A program made the position numbers and the translations under genes. The notes under the pieces are model-generated. The model was not told the DNA's origin, did no database searches, and worked only from the letters and a program-made list of their open reading frames with translations. Below, piece by piece: positions 24,526 through 35,457 of a DNA stretch of 64,000 bases (positions within the stretch are counted from its first letter, which is position 1; each line of letters starts with the position of its first letter). The stretch covers positions 37,115,728 through 37,179,727 of the forward strand of contig NC_092115.1 in NCBI RefSeq assembly GCF_045679555.1, read 5' to 3'. The DNA comes from Salvelinus alpinus (lineage: Eukaryota; Chordata; Actinopteri; Salmoniformes; Salmonidae).

Positions 24526-26190
24526 CAGTATCAGTCAAATGTTTAGAACACATACTCATTCAAGGGTTTATCTTTATTTTTACTATTTTCTACATTGTAG
24601 AATAATAGTGAAGACATCAAAACTGTGAAATAACACATGGAATCATGTAGTAACAAAAAGAGTGTTAAACAAATCAACATTAATTTTATATTTGAGATTC
24701 TTCAAAGTAGCCATCCTTTGCCTTGATGACTGTCATGCCTGCTCCTGCCTTCCCCCCAATGCGCACGCACTCCTGCCATCATCACTACGCACACCTGCCT
24801 TCCCCCCGTCACGCGCATCAGCGATTATTGGACTCACCTAAACTCAATCACCTCTGTCATTACCTTCCCTATATCTGTCTGGTTCCCCGTTCTGTTCCCT
24901 GCTTCTGCATTAATGTTCATATGTCCTTGTATACCCATGTGCTGATGCTGTTTCTGTCCTGTTACCTGTCTGTTCCTATGAAATGTTTGACTCCCCGTAC
25001 CTGCTTTTCATCCCCGGCGTCAGTCCTTACAATGACAACTTTGCACACTTTTGGCATTCTCTCAACCAGCTTAATGCGGTAGTCACCTGGAATGCATTTC
25101 AATTAACAGGTGTGCCTTGTTAAAAGTTAATTTGTGGAATTTTTTTCCTTCTTAATGCGTTTGAGCCAATCAGTTGTGTTGTGCAACTGGCTCTCATGAG
25201 GACCGCCACAGGAAAAGAAGACCCAGAGTTACCTCTGCTGCAGAGGATAAGTTAATTAGAGTTAATTGCACCTCAGATTACAGCCCAAATAAATGCTTCA
25301 CAGAGATCAAGTAATCGACACATCTCAACATCATCTGTTCAGATGAGCCTGTGTGAACCAGGCCTTCATGGTCGAATTTCTGCAAAGAAACCACTACTAA
25401 AGGACACCAATAAGAAGAAGAGACTTGCTTGGGCCAAGAAACACGAGCAATGGACATTAGACCAGTGGAAATCTGTCCAAATCTGAGATTTTTGGTTCCA
25501 ACCACCGTGTCTTTGTGAGACGCAGAGTAGGTGAACGGATGATCTCTGCATGTGTGGTTCCCACCGTGAAGGATGGAGGAGGAAGTGTGATAGTGTGGGA
25601 GTGCTTTGCGGGTGACACTGTCAGTGATGTCTTTAGAATTCAAGACACACTTAACCAGCATGGCTACTCCAGCATTCTGCAGCGACACGCCATCCCATCT
25701 AGTTTGCGCTTAGTTGGACTATCATTTGTTTTTCACCAGGACAATGAACCACAAGACACCTCCAGGCTGTGTAAGGGCTATTTGACCATGAAGGAGAGTG
25801 ATGGAGTGCCACATCAGATGACCTGGCCTCTACAGTCACCCAACTTCAACCCAATTGAGATGAGTTGGACCGCAGATTGAAGGAAAAGCAGCAGCAAGTG
25901 CTCAGCATGTGGGAACTCCTTCAAGACTATTGGAAAAGCATTCCAGGTGAAGCTGGTTGAGAGAATGCTAAGACTGTGCAAAGCTGTCAAGGCAAAGGGT
26001 GGCTACTTTGAAGAATCTCAAATATAAAATATATTTTGATTTGTTTAACACTTTTTTGGTTACTACATGATTCCATATGTGTAATTGCATAGTTTTTATG
26101 TCTTCAATACTATTCTACAATGTAGAAAATAATTAAAATAAAGAAAAGCCCTTGAATGAGTAGGTGTGTCCAAACTTTTGACTGGTACTG
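24526..26190 (+). mobile_element. Tc1/mariner copy with nested solo LTR
   Basis: Termini CAGTATCAGTCAAATGTTT and the inverse CAAACTTTTGACTGGTACTG are bordered by TA. Transposase pieces: [19 protein letters not shown] near 25360-25420, [17 protein letters not shown] near 25560-25610 and FHQDNEPQDTSR then QSPNFNPIEMSW near 25730-25865. The 5' transposase region is partly deleted and a solo LTR occupies 24731-25031. Several lesions; inactive. Confidence 0.88.
24731..25031 (+). mobile_element. Solo LTR (Gypsy-type fossil)
   Basis: A 301-bp block beginning TGTCATGCC and ending CCTTACA is flanked by the 5-bp duplication ATGAC (24726-24730 and 25032-25036). It interrupts the left arm of the Tc1 copy. 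Strand is uncertain. It differs from the solo LTR at 19622. Confidence 0.8.
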
Positions 26191-26392
26191 TAAGTCACCT
26201 TGTCCGAGAGAGATTTACACAGCTTTCAAAACATCATGCCAGGGAAATCCTACATGAAAGACATACCTTGGTAGAAGTGGTTCTAAAATCCCCTATGGGA
26301 AAAAATGTATGTTGAAAAAACAGTTGGAATCATTACCATGTTTGACCGCTAGATTTTATGGGTATTATGACTAGTCCACTGTGGGGCTCTAT

Positions 26393-27125
26393 CGGTCTAC
26401 TGCAACACAACCTTGTTTTCGGTGTTAGTGAGCCCCCTTGTGGACTCATTCCTTTACATGTTCATGAAGGGATCTCAGATTTCATAACTTGTTGCTGGAG
26501 GTATCTCAGTTCTGCTGTCTGGCAGGGACAGACCAAAGGCACTTTTGTTAGACTCTGATGTGTTGGAAAGCCTAACTGAAAGTGAAGAACTGACAGTCGT
26601 CATTGCCGCAGACACATAAGACACAGGCCGAGAAGCAGGTCACCCTTGCAAAGTAGACAACAATGAGTTTAACAGGGAAGGGGAGAGGGATGACAGGAAC
26701 TGTTAAAAAGGCCCTTAGACACCACGATTGACATGCCAACGAACCAATCGCTACACGGTGTGTCCTCCAATTACCTTGTTGGCGCCCGCCTACTGGATGT
26801 GGCTAATCTGATAAAGAGGGGGAAATTGACACATGGGAGCAGAGCTAGCTACAAAGAAGTGTTTGCTATGGTAGTGTGTGTGTTGATACAAAATAAACCA
26901 CACACCTTGTTGTATATGTACCCAAAGTTAACTGGAGTGCGTTGTGTGGTGACAATAAAAACTCTTTGGCCTGACATCCTTTGGCTCTGTTCTTGTCATA
27001 CATCTCTGTGGTCCTTCACACATCCCTGAATCAGTACATTGTGTTTATTAGGGGTCATCCAGACCTTTTCAGTTATACAATTCCCTTTCGTTACCACATA
27101 GTAGTTTATCTTCAACCTCATATAG
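26393..27125. repeat. Duplicated segment, copy 1
   Basis: Three colinear blocks recur about 8 kb to the right. 26393-26530 matches 34195-34330 (shared GTTAGTGAGCCCCC and TGGACTCATTCC). 26603-26702 matches 35043-35145 (shared CCGAGAAGCAGG and GGGAAGGGGAG). 27075-27125 matches 35152-35200 (shared AATTCCCTTTC). The spacing between blocks differs, so one copy has gained or lost DNA. Confidence 0.65.
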
Positions 27126-27149
27126 ATTTGCAACTTTGCAACAATATTG

Positions 27150-27950
27150 ACAGTAGCCGTGTTCGAATACTCAGACTAACCGCACTAACCATACTATTTG
27201 TGACGTGAATTGAGTATGTAGTATGCTTATTGGTCATAGTATGGATATAGTTAGTATGCCAAAAGTTCCCGGATGTCGAACTACTTTCGTCAAAATTCGA
27301 AGTATACATGCAGTGGACACTATTTCCGTGCTTTTTAGGGCCCATAATGCAATTCTACAGAAATGGGCGTGGCTTCACAACGTTTTCAGATTTGAAGAAA
27401 ATGGCGAAATATATTCAGTCAAAGTCTGACGAGAGCGGATACAAATGTAAGTGCAAAAACAAAAAATGTATTGCTTTAACTAATTATGACAAATGTTAAG
27501 AAATTAAAAAGTCGTGACTTTTCAAATAAGTTACGTTACACTTAATGTTGGCTGACAATTTATTAGCTACGCTAGCCTTACTAACTGCATAGCATATCAT
27601 AACCACAGTTGCTTTTATGTACCGGTATGTTAGCTAGCTGCCTAACATTGAACTTGCCAGTATATTAACTATATTCTAACTACCCAACGTTTATTGACTT
27701 GATTATTCACGTAATTCGTTATGCATTCTCAATCGACATTGTTAATGAAGTCGTAAGATGTCTAGCTAGTCATTTGTTATGCTAACAAGAAGTTGCATAA
27801 TAACAGCATCAACTTCCGGTAGACAGGCGAAGAGCTAGTACACTCAACTGAAAGGATACCGTTTGTTTACAATATACTAAAATGAACTAATAGTATATAG
27901 TATGTAGTATATAATTATTAAGTATGTAGTATACAGTATGGGTACACAGC
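27150..27950. repeat. Candidate foldback-type repeat with AGTATGTAGTAT ends
   Basis: AGTATGTAGTATGC near 27211 and repeated AGTATGTAGTATA near 27898-27945 frame a block whose outer ends (GTGTTCGAATACTCAGAC and inverse of CATACTGTATACAC-like sequence) are loosely inverted. Inside is an exon-like start (ATG 27401) with a GTAAGT donor-like site at 27447. No target duplication could be fixed. Confidence 0.4.
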
Positions 27951-29312
27951 TATTTTCTTCTAATTATTTTACAGAAAATCTAGTATAAAATAGGCTATGT
28001 CACATGTAACCTACAGTGTATACCATTCTGGTATCCAATAACTACAGCTTGGGAAACAAAATGCCAGCCGCTGTTTTTATGACACAGTGTACCTGCATGC
28101 ATCTGAGTCTTGACACAGAAACATCTGAGGGAGGAGTCTGTTATTCACCCTGTGCTGTACACTCTTCATTTGAAAAGAAACCAGCTGATCAAATTTTTGT
28201 GAACAGACTGCATTATACCTTATACATTATACCAGGAATCATGGTCACAGGCAGGCAGTGGTCAAACACAGGTAGGCAGTCAAAAACAAACAATACCTCA
28301 CAACCATACAAACAGAAAGAACTGAACTAAATAGGGAGCTGATGAGACCAGGTGAGAAACGAACACAGGTGAAATCAATGAACAAAAATGAAAGACTTGG
28401 CTACGTTCCAGAACACAAAGAAACAGGGCTACGTTCAAGAACACAAAGAAAAAGAACACAAGGTTGACTAAGAAAAGAAAAGCAGAACCTTACACTGAGA
28501 CACCATCATTGGAATAATTCACTGGAGACTACAATCAAAGTCACAAAACAGCTACCTTTTTATTGGAAGTGTACGGTTACTGTGAACAAAAGGATTCGTT
28601 TTTCATAATAGCTCCACGTTGTGCATTTTCAGACAGGCATTGGGAAAGAAAGTGATGGACACAGGAAGGTATGAACATGTGTGTGGTAAGTTATTCAGTG
28701 GTATCTACCTGCACTTTTAGATTTTGAGATACAGTAATATCCAAGTTGTAATGCAGTAATACTTTTGAATTCTGAGCGTTAGTGGCTGGGATGTTCATCT
28801 AAGGGAGTATGGAATGGGAACAAACCGGTTGCATCACCTCAGGGCAGAAGCGGAGATAGAGTGTGATTTAAAAAATACATTTTCAATGATGATGTACCAA
28901 AAACCAAAGAAAAAACATTATTTAACACTATAAAACATGGCAAAATGTGTATATAATATGATATATAATATGATTTCAGTAAATCCTGCAATTGGTCTGA
29001 GCTGGTGTTGCTTATTTTATTAAGCAATGTACAGCTAGCTGTGTCTGTCTCAATATCCCCTTGAGGGGCCCCCTGTCCTGGAACAGATTATTAGGTTGAA
29101 CTATGGCTAATAACCACATGGGATTCAGTTCCTTGTGCTAGTCTACAGAAAGCAATATCAAAAATGGATGTGGTTGTGTCTGCTGCTTATGTCGGAGAAC
29201 GCTTTATAGGTAGGTAGGTAATTTACGTGCCGGTAATTTACGTGCCAGCAGGTCAATCTGTCTGTCTGTCTGCCTGTCTAGAGGACTATCTGTTGCTCAC
29301 TATCTGTTTGAT
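27951..29312. other. Intergenic; possible decayed LTR fragment
   Basis: No gene recognised. Around 28240-28480 a stretch rich in CAGGCAGGCAG, GAACACAGGTG and ACAAAGAAACAGG resembles LTR/UTR sequence of the Gypsy fossil at 12199-12525, but no ends could be defined. (GTCT)n run near 29254-29276. Confidence 0.35.
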
Positions 29313-30836
29313 AGGCGAGGCCCATCACCTATCAGAACTGAGAATTGTGCTACTGGGTTGGATGCTGACTTGGTAGACGAAGGTGGCAGACTTCATCATG
29401 GGTAGCGATGGAGACACAGAGGAGAGGAGGAGAACCAGTCTGAGTGTGAAGAGTCGTGGCCAGGTAGACGAATGGAAGGTCATGGTGGTGGACACACCAG
29501 CATGGTGGCAATACGCCTCACTTCGTGACACCCCAGAGATGGTAAAGCAAGGGATAGTGAAATCCATGTTATTGTGTCCCCCTGGACACCATGCTGTCCT
29601 CCTGGTCATTTCTGCTGTTATTGCCTTCAAAAGTCCACCTGAGGTTGGTAAAGGAGCACATCAAGCTTCTGGGTACTGATGCGTGGAGACATGCCCTGGT
29701 GATGTTAAGCTGGTGTTACTCGCTGGGGGACACCACCATAGGGCAGTTAATTGAGAGAGGGGAGAGCCCTCCAGTAGCTCCTCAAGAAGTGTGACAACAG
29801 ATACCACATCCTCAACATCAAAAACAGGAGTGATGTCACTCAGGTCACAGAGCTTTTGGAGAGGATTGAGCTGATGGTAAAAGTGAATGGAGTGCTAGGA
29901 CCACAGAGGAGCAGTCTGGTGAGGCAGAGAAATGGGAGGGGGAGGAGACCATGGAGGAGTCGCGGAGGGACTAGGGATTCACTTATTGAGATGTTTGACG
30001 AGGTGTGCTGTGGGAGAGAGAGAAAGTTTCTTGAAGACATCAGGAGGTTGCTGTTCAAGCCAAAGAAATTAAACAGCTTAACTGAACCGTCATACAGTGA
30101 GTATCCATATATTATTATTCTAAACAAAATATATGTCCAATTATACATTCCTTATTACATTTATAGAATGTGTCATGTTGAGTGAATGGCCAAATGTAAA
30201 CGCAAACATTTTCTGTGTGAATTCTCAATGAGTGAATTCTCTTGTGCTGTGTTACCAGTGAGCTCGGCTGAACACGAGAGGGTGTCTGACTGGCTGAGAG
30301 AGGGGACGTCTAGGAATGCTGAAGATGTTTCCGAATATGAGACCAGTGGATATGAGACCAGTGAATATGAGACCAGTGGATATGAGACCAGTAGATATGA
30401 GACCAGTGAATATGAGACCAGTGAATATGAGACCAGTGGATATGAGACCAGTGAATATGAGACCAGTGGATATGAGACCAGTGAATATGAGACCAGTGGA
30501 TATGAGACCAGTGAATATGAGACCAGTGGATATGAGACCAGTGAATATGAGACCAGTGGATATGAGACCAGTGGATATGAGACCAGTGAATATGAGACCA
30601 GTGGATATGAGACCAGTGGATATGAGACCAGTGGATATGAGACCAGTAGATATGAGACCAGTGAATATGAGACCAGTGGATATGAGACCAGTGAATATGA
30701 GACCAGTGGATATGAGACCAGTGAATATGAGACCAGTGGATATGAGACCAGTGAATATGAGACCAGTGGATATGAGACCAGTGAATATGAGACCAGTGAA
30801 TATGAGACCAGCGAGTCCAGTGAACCAGAGAACTAG
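29313..30836 (+). pseudogene. GIMAP/AIG1-like GTPase gene remnant with repeat tail
   Basis: Translation gives ELRIVLLGW, the lead-in to an AIG1 P-loop, but the GxxxxGK(S/T) motif is lost and TAG stops at 29374-29376. Then ADFIMGS, TSLSVKSRGQVDEWKVMVVDTPAWW (the G3 DTPG motif with A for G) and HHAVLLVI follow. The frame changes near 29630 (FKVHLRLVKEHIKLLGTDAWRHALVMLSW follows) and again near 29760, with TAG at 29775. After that the frame is clean: KKCDNRYHILNIKNRSDVTQVTELLERIELMV, a GIMAP-typical segment. A donor at 30097 and acceptor ending at 30258 join in frame to SSAEHERVSDWLREGTSRN and the 32-unit YETS tail, stop at 30834. GIMAPs are immune-cell GTPases. At least two stops and two frame changes make it a pseudogene. 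Confidence 0.75.
30333..30812 (+). repeat. 15-bp coding minisatellite, 32 units
   Basis: Unit GRATATGAGACCAGT, encoding Y-E-T-S plus a variable residue (Gly, Glu or, in two units, Arg). Units are almost identical apart from the GGA/GAA alternation, often strictly alternating. Because 15 is a multiple of three, two plus frames and one minus frame stay open, giving shadow ORFs. Confidence 0.98.
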
Positions 30837-31556
30837 GACAACAAGTAACATTTTACTAGGGGAAAATAAACGTTTTAAATCTTGAAAGTGAAACTTGGTA
30901 TCCACATGATCAGACCATGTACATTTATTTAGCTAGTTTGACAAAAAACAAAAGCTGACTGTATGTAATGTAGGCCTATTTTTGTGTGTGAAATTGCCTA
31001 ATGTTGTTTCTACATGTACTGAGATGACGTGGCTTGCTTGTGTCGTGTCGTGGAAATTCTTACACAGGGACACTCGAAGTCAATCTTTAATGAATCATCC
31101 TTTATTTGTCAGGCCGCTGGAGAGGTTCCAACCAACTCAATGCACTATAGTACACATGTCAATCAGGAGCTCTCCCTGGGCAGTCCCAGCAGTTGTCTTA
31201 TATACAGCTAAACACAGACAAGTTATATTTGCATGATTTAACATAATTCATTCATCATTACCGTTTTGTTTCATTCATGTGACTGACCAATACTGGTTTA
31301 TAATATGTGAGGACCAATGAGGGTTCTTCTCTCTAAGCTGAGACCTTGAAACTGAGATATCCTTCGTTCTCAAAACAAGGTCTGAGCGGACTGCCAAATT
31401 GCAGCTACTGATAGTGAGGATTCGTTCAGTCAGCCACTTGCATCAACACAGAAATTGGTTTATTAGAACAGCACATTAATTGAACACAGAAATTAGTAAT
31501 AAGAAAAGCACAAACATTAAAATTCCCATTATACTTGTTTCAAGTTTCAAAGTGTA
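30837..31556. other. 3' flank of GIMAP-like locus
   Basis: AATAAA at about 30865 would serve the GIMAP-like transcript. From about 31035 to 31500 the sequence (TGTCGTGGAAATTCTTACAC, TCTTTAATGAATCATCC, CTTTATTTGTC) resembles an LTR-type block, but no paired ends or duplications were seen, so it is left unassigned. Confidence 0.35.
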
Positions 31557-33084
31557 CTGTGCCTTTATAAAGTATTCACAACCTTTGACCATTTTTCAAC
31601 TTTTTTTGTGTGTTACAGCCTGAATTTAAAATGGATTAAATATAGATTTGTGTCACTGGCCTACACAAAATACCCCTTAATGTCAAAGTGGAATTATCTT
31701 TATTGAAATTTTCACAAATGAATTACAAATGAAATGCTGAAATGTCTTAAGTATTCAACCCAGTGGCGGTTCTAGACCATTTCAACTGGGGGGGCCAAGC
31801 TGGGGCCAGTTGTACTGTTAGAGGGGCCAGTTACATTAGACGTTATTGTTGTCATATCGTTTTCTTCACTGCATTGCAGGCAAACTTGCAGATGCATGTG
31901 GTACGATACTGTTGTGTTCCGCCTAAAGCCGTCCCTCTAGAAAATGTGTGGGTTAAATTAATGTTCCGCGTTGCCACTGTCTAATAACGGATGTAAAAAA
32001 GAACGATAGTAAAAATTAGTTATGTAAAAATTATTTCATACTCCACATTTAGGGGGGCCACAAGGGGGTCCAAAATTGTTGTCACAGGGGCACTGCCCCC
32101 CCCCCCCCCCCCTGCCCCCCAGAACTGCTAGTGATTCAACCCCTTTGTTATGGTACGCCTATCTAGGTTCAGGAGTAAAACTGTTGCATGGACTTATTAA
32201 TAGTGTTTAACATGAATTTTTAATGACTACCTCATCTTTGTACCTCACACATACAATTCTCTGTAAGGTCCCTCAGTCGAGAAGTGAATTTCAAACACAG
32301 ATTAAACCACAAAGACAAGGGAGGTTTTCTAATGCCTTGCAAAGAAGGTATTTGTAGATGGGTAAAACAAAGCAGACATTGAATATCATTTTGAGCATGG
32401 TCAAGTTATTAATTACACTTTAGATGGTGTATCAATGCACCCAGTCACTACAAAGATACAGGTGTCCTTCCTAACTCAGTTGCCAGAGAGGAAGGAAACC
32501 GCTCAGGGATTTCACCATGAGGCCAATGGTGACTTTAAAATGGCTATGATAAGAGAAAACTGAGGATGGATCAACAACATTGTAGTTACTCCACAAAACG
32601 AACCTAATTGACAGAGGGAAAAGAATGAAGCCTGTACAAAATACAAATATTCCAAAACATGCATTCTGTTTGCAACAAGGCACTGAAGAAATACTGCAAA
32701 AGATGTGTCAAAGCAATTCACTTTTTGTCCTGAATACAAATTGTTATGTTTGGGGCTAATTCAATACAGCCCATTACTGAGTACCACCACTTATTTTCAA
32801 GCATAGTGGTGGCTGCATCATGTTATGGGTATGCTTGTAATCATTAAGGACTGGGGAGATTTTCAGGATAAAAAATAAACGGAATGGAGCTAAGCACAGG
32901 CAAAATCCTAGAGGAAAACCTGGTTCAGTCGGCTTTCCAACGGACACTGGGAGATTAATTCACCTTTCAGCAGGACAATAACCTAAATCACAAGGCCAAA
33001 TATACACTGGAGTTGCTTACCAAGAAGACAGTGAATGTTCCTAAGTAGCCGAATTACAGTTTTGACTTAAATCTTCTTGAAAAT
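31557..33084 (+). mobile_element. Tc1/mariner copy, right end missing, with nested hAT element
   Basis: Left end after TA at 31555-31556, with AAAGTATTCACAACC and the TGTTACAGCCTGAATTTAAAATGG motif of salmonid Tc1 elements. Degenerate transposase runs to about 33060 (remnants of CLQQGTEEILQKMCQSN-like and QQDNNLNHKAKYTLE). The copy stops abruptly near 33084 before the E-containing region and right terminus. A hAT-like element splits it at 31761. Confidence 0.82.
31761..32133. mobile_element. hAT-type non-autonomous element
   Basis: A 373-bp insert starting CAGTGGCGGTTCTAG and ending CAGAACTGCTAGTG, imperfect inverted ends. An 8-bp duplication ATTCAACC lies on each side (31753-31760, 32134-32141). 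A poly-C run at 32095-32120 lies near the right end. No transposase. Confidence 0.88.
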
Positions 33085-33638
33085 AATATAATGTAAATAA
33101 ACACATGAGAAATAAGAGAAACATGAGATTGTGAGCTATATAACAGGGTCGGTGTCATGAATAATTTACAACAATTTTATGTGGGAAGATGCACATCATT
33201 TGTTGAGCATTGTAGAGATATTGATATTAATAACATAGACTCAGTTGAAACAGAAAGTATTGGCATACTCAAGTACTGTATAGTAGGCTATAGATAGATA
33301 AAGTTGTTAATGCAAAGTGTCTGTATGGTTCTCCATCACTGCATTGTGTATTTTTTTTCTGATTTTTTTTCTCCCTTTTTCTTCACACCAAATACAAACA
33401 TAAACATACTAACAACAACTTACAGATGCACACAAACAACGACTACATCTCCTTTGCCCAGAACCGCATGCTCACACCCCCATCCCTAGTGCCTGCATTA
33501 TAAATAGCCACATGGCCTTATATTTTACTAATTTGTTTTTCTCAGTCACCCATGCTATTTCAATAACAAATCATTCGATTTTTCCATTGTGTTAGTGATG
33601 GTGGATGAACTGATTTCCAAATGTTTTGAAAATGTATA
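33085..33638. other. Intergenic, no feature recognised
   Basis: AT-rich, with T-rich tracts at 33345-33385. No gene or repeat assigned. Confidence 0.4.
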
Positions 33639-34141
33639 CACTGAGTTTGCAAAACATTAAGAACATCTGCTCTTTCCATGACACAGACTGACCAGGTGAA
33701 TCCAGGTGAAAAATATGATCCCTTATTGATTTCACTTGTTAAATCCACTTCAATCAGTGTAGATGAAAGGAGGAGACAGGTTAAAGAGGGACGTTTTAGA
33801 CTTGAAACAATTGAGACATGGATTGTGTATGCATGCCATTCACAAGGTGCTTTTGAACAAGGTATGGTAGTAGCTGCCAGGCGCACCGGTTTGTGTCAAG
33901 AACTGAAACGCTGCTGGGTTTTTCACTCTCAACAGTTTCCCATGCGTATCAAGAATGGTCCACCACCCAAAGGACATCCAGCCAACTTGACACAACTGTG
34001 GGAAGCATTGGAGTAAACATGGGCCAGCATTCCTGTGGAACGCTTTCGACACCTTGTAGAGTCCATGCCCAGACGAATTGAGGCTGTTCTGAGTGCAACT
34101 CAATATTAGGAAGGTGTTCTTAATGTTTTGTACACTCATTG
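33639..34141 (+). mobile_element. Short Tc1-like non-autonomous element
   Basis: About 500 bp between TAs (33637-33638, 34142-34143) with ends CACTGAGTTTGCAAAACATT and the inverse. Retains a helix-turn-helix remnant ([16 protein letters not shown]). Sister copy of 22010-23657 in the opposite orientation, lacking the LINE insert. Confidence 0.85.
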
Positions 34142-34194
34142 TATATGCCCAACTAGACTCGGCAACCCGGCGAGCTAAAGCAAATGCATTCACT

Positions 34195-35200
34195 GGCCTA
34201 CCACACAACCTTGTATTTGGTATTAGTGAGCCCCCTAGTGGACTCATTCCTCTACATCTTCACGAAGGTACAGTATGTCAGATTTTATAACTTGTTGCAC
34301 GAGGCCGTTGGTTGTCATCAGTGCTGGCTGGGTCAGACCAATATACACTCACCTAAAACATACCCTTGCTATCTCTTATGTGCCTTGAAGTGTGACTACT
34401 GTCTAAAACACAATGAGAGACTATATACGCTGGGTCTGATAAGAACACATACACAGCCTGATAACAGTTGCATTGGTGGGGAGTTCAGTAGGCCTACACG
34501 CCTGACAAAAGAGTGATGATGAGCATTATCATTTTTATAGACCTGTGTGTGATATTTGGGGTGACATTTTGACTGCTAAAATGTGTCACTGACTGTTGTA
34601 AACATTCTTCATGTCATGTGCCATTTATGTGCTGTATATTTTGCTAAAGGCCTATGCATTCTTTCCATGGTCCCTAATGAATTTCCTCTATGAATAGAAT
34701 AGGAATAGAATGGGGTTTGTTCTAAGAGACATTATAATGTTATAGTCTAGTAGTTGACAAAAATGATAGCCAGGTGGAAAAATAAGTCCTGCATTGGAAC
34801 TTCTAGGTTAGGACCTATTCAAATAGTTCCTAGGTGTTAGGCCTACACGAGATTTGCACAATGCCCCCATGGATTTAATACGGGGAAGATATGCGAGTCG
34901 GTAAAAAAATGTTCAGTTGGTAGACTAGTCTAGTCGTGGTCAGGCTGTGTCCTATAGGACAAGTCATGGTGGCGATGAATGTCATTAATTATAGTGGGAC
35001 AGTGTCCGGATAGGACGAACAGACCGATGAACAGACAGCCGCCACTGCCGCAGAAACCACAGACACAGACCGAGAAGCAGGCCGCCCTCGCCAAATAGCC
35101 TACAAAGAGGATTGAAAAGGGAAGGGGAGGAGGATGACAGGAATACTAATCCAATTCCCTTTCATTACCGCATAGTAGGCTAGCCTATCTTCACCCTCCC
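34195..35200. repeat. Duplicated segment, copy 2
   Basis: Counterpart of 26393-27125. Here the first and second shared blocks are about 700 bp apart instead of about 70, so DNA was gained here or lost in copy 1. It leads straight into the CpG-rich promoter-like stretch at 35270. Confidence 0.65.
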
Positions 35201-35269
35201 CCGCCTCTTTCTCTGGGTCAGTAAAAACAATGAATTGATACATTTAAGATACCAAATAGTCCCTCTACA

Positions 35270-35457
35270 CTGCGACGATATATATAAATAATTTGCCAAT
35301 GCGGTGTTCCGCCCGTCTGTCTAAGGGACGACTGCGCATCTTTGTGGCTGAATGCCGGAAAAGGCTATGTCGATGTCCCGACTGGGAGACTTAGCCTATT
35401 GCCCAACAAATTTTATAATTTTGTAAACCACTGTCAAATATCATCGATTCTAACATG
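35270..35457 (+). promoter_or_regulatory. CpG-rich promoter-like stretch with ATG at a splice donor
   Basis: GC and CpG content rises (GCGATG, CCGCCCGTC, GACGACTGCGCATC, GTCGATGTCCCGACTGG) in an otherwise AT-rich region. AACATG is followed at once by GTGAGTAAT at 35458, a strong donor. This could be the first exon of a plus-strand gene whose initiation codon ends the exon, or a noncoding exon. No matching second exon was found. Confidence 0.35.

Noticed and set aside
30252-30905. 217-aa minus-strand ORF (GLISTGLIF repeats) and a plus-strand MRPVD/N repeat ORF
   Set aside because: Shadows of the 15-bp minisatellite whose unit length keeps several frames open; the YETS frame is the one reached by splicing from the GIMAP-like exon.
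31035-31500. Possible retroviral-type solo LTR
   Set aside because: Some LTR-like motifs but no TG..CA pair or target duplication could be identified; left unassigned.
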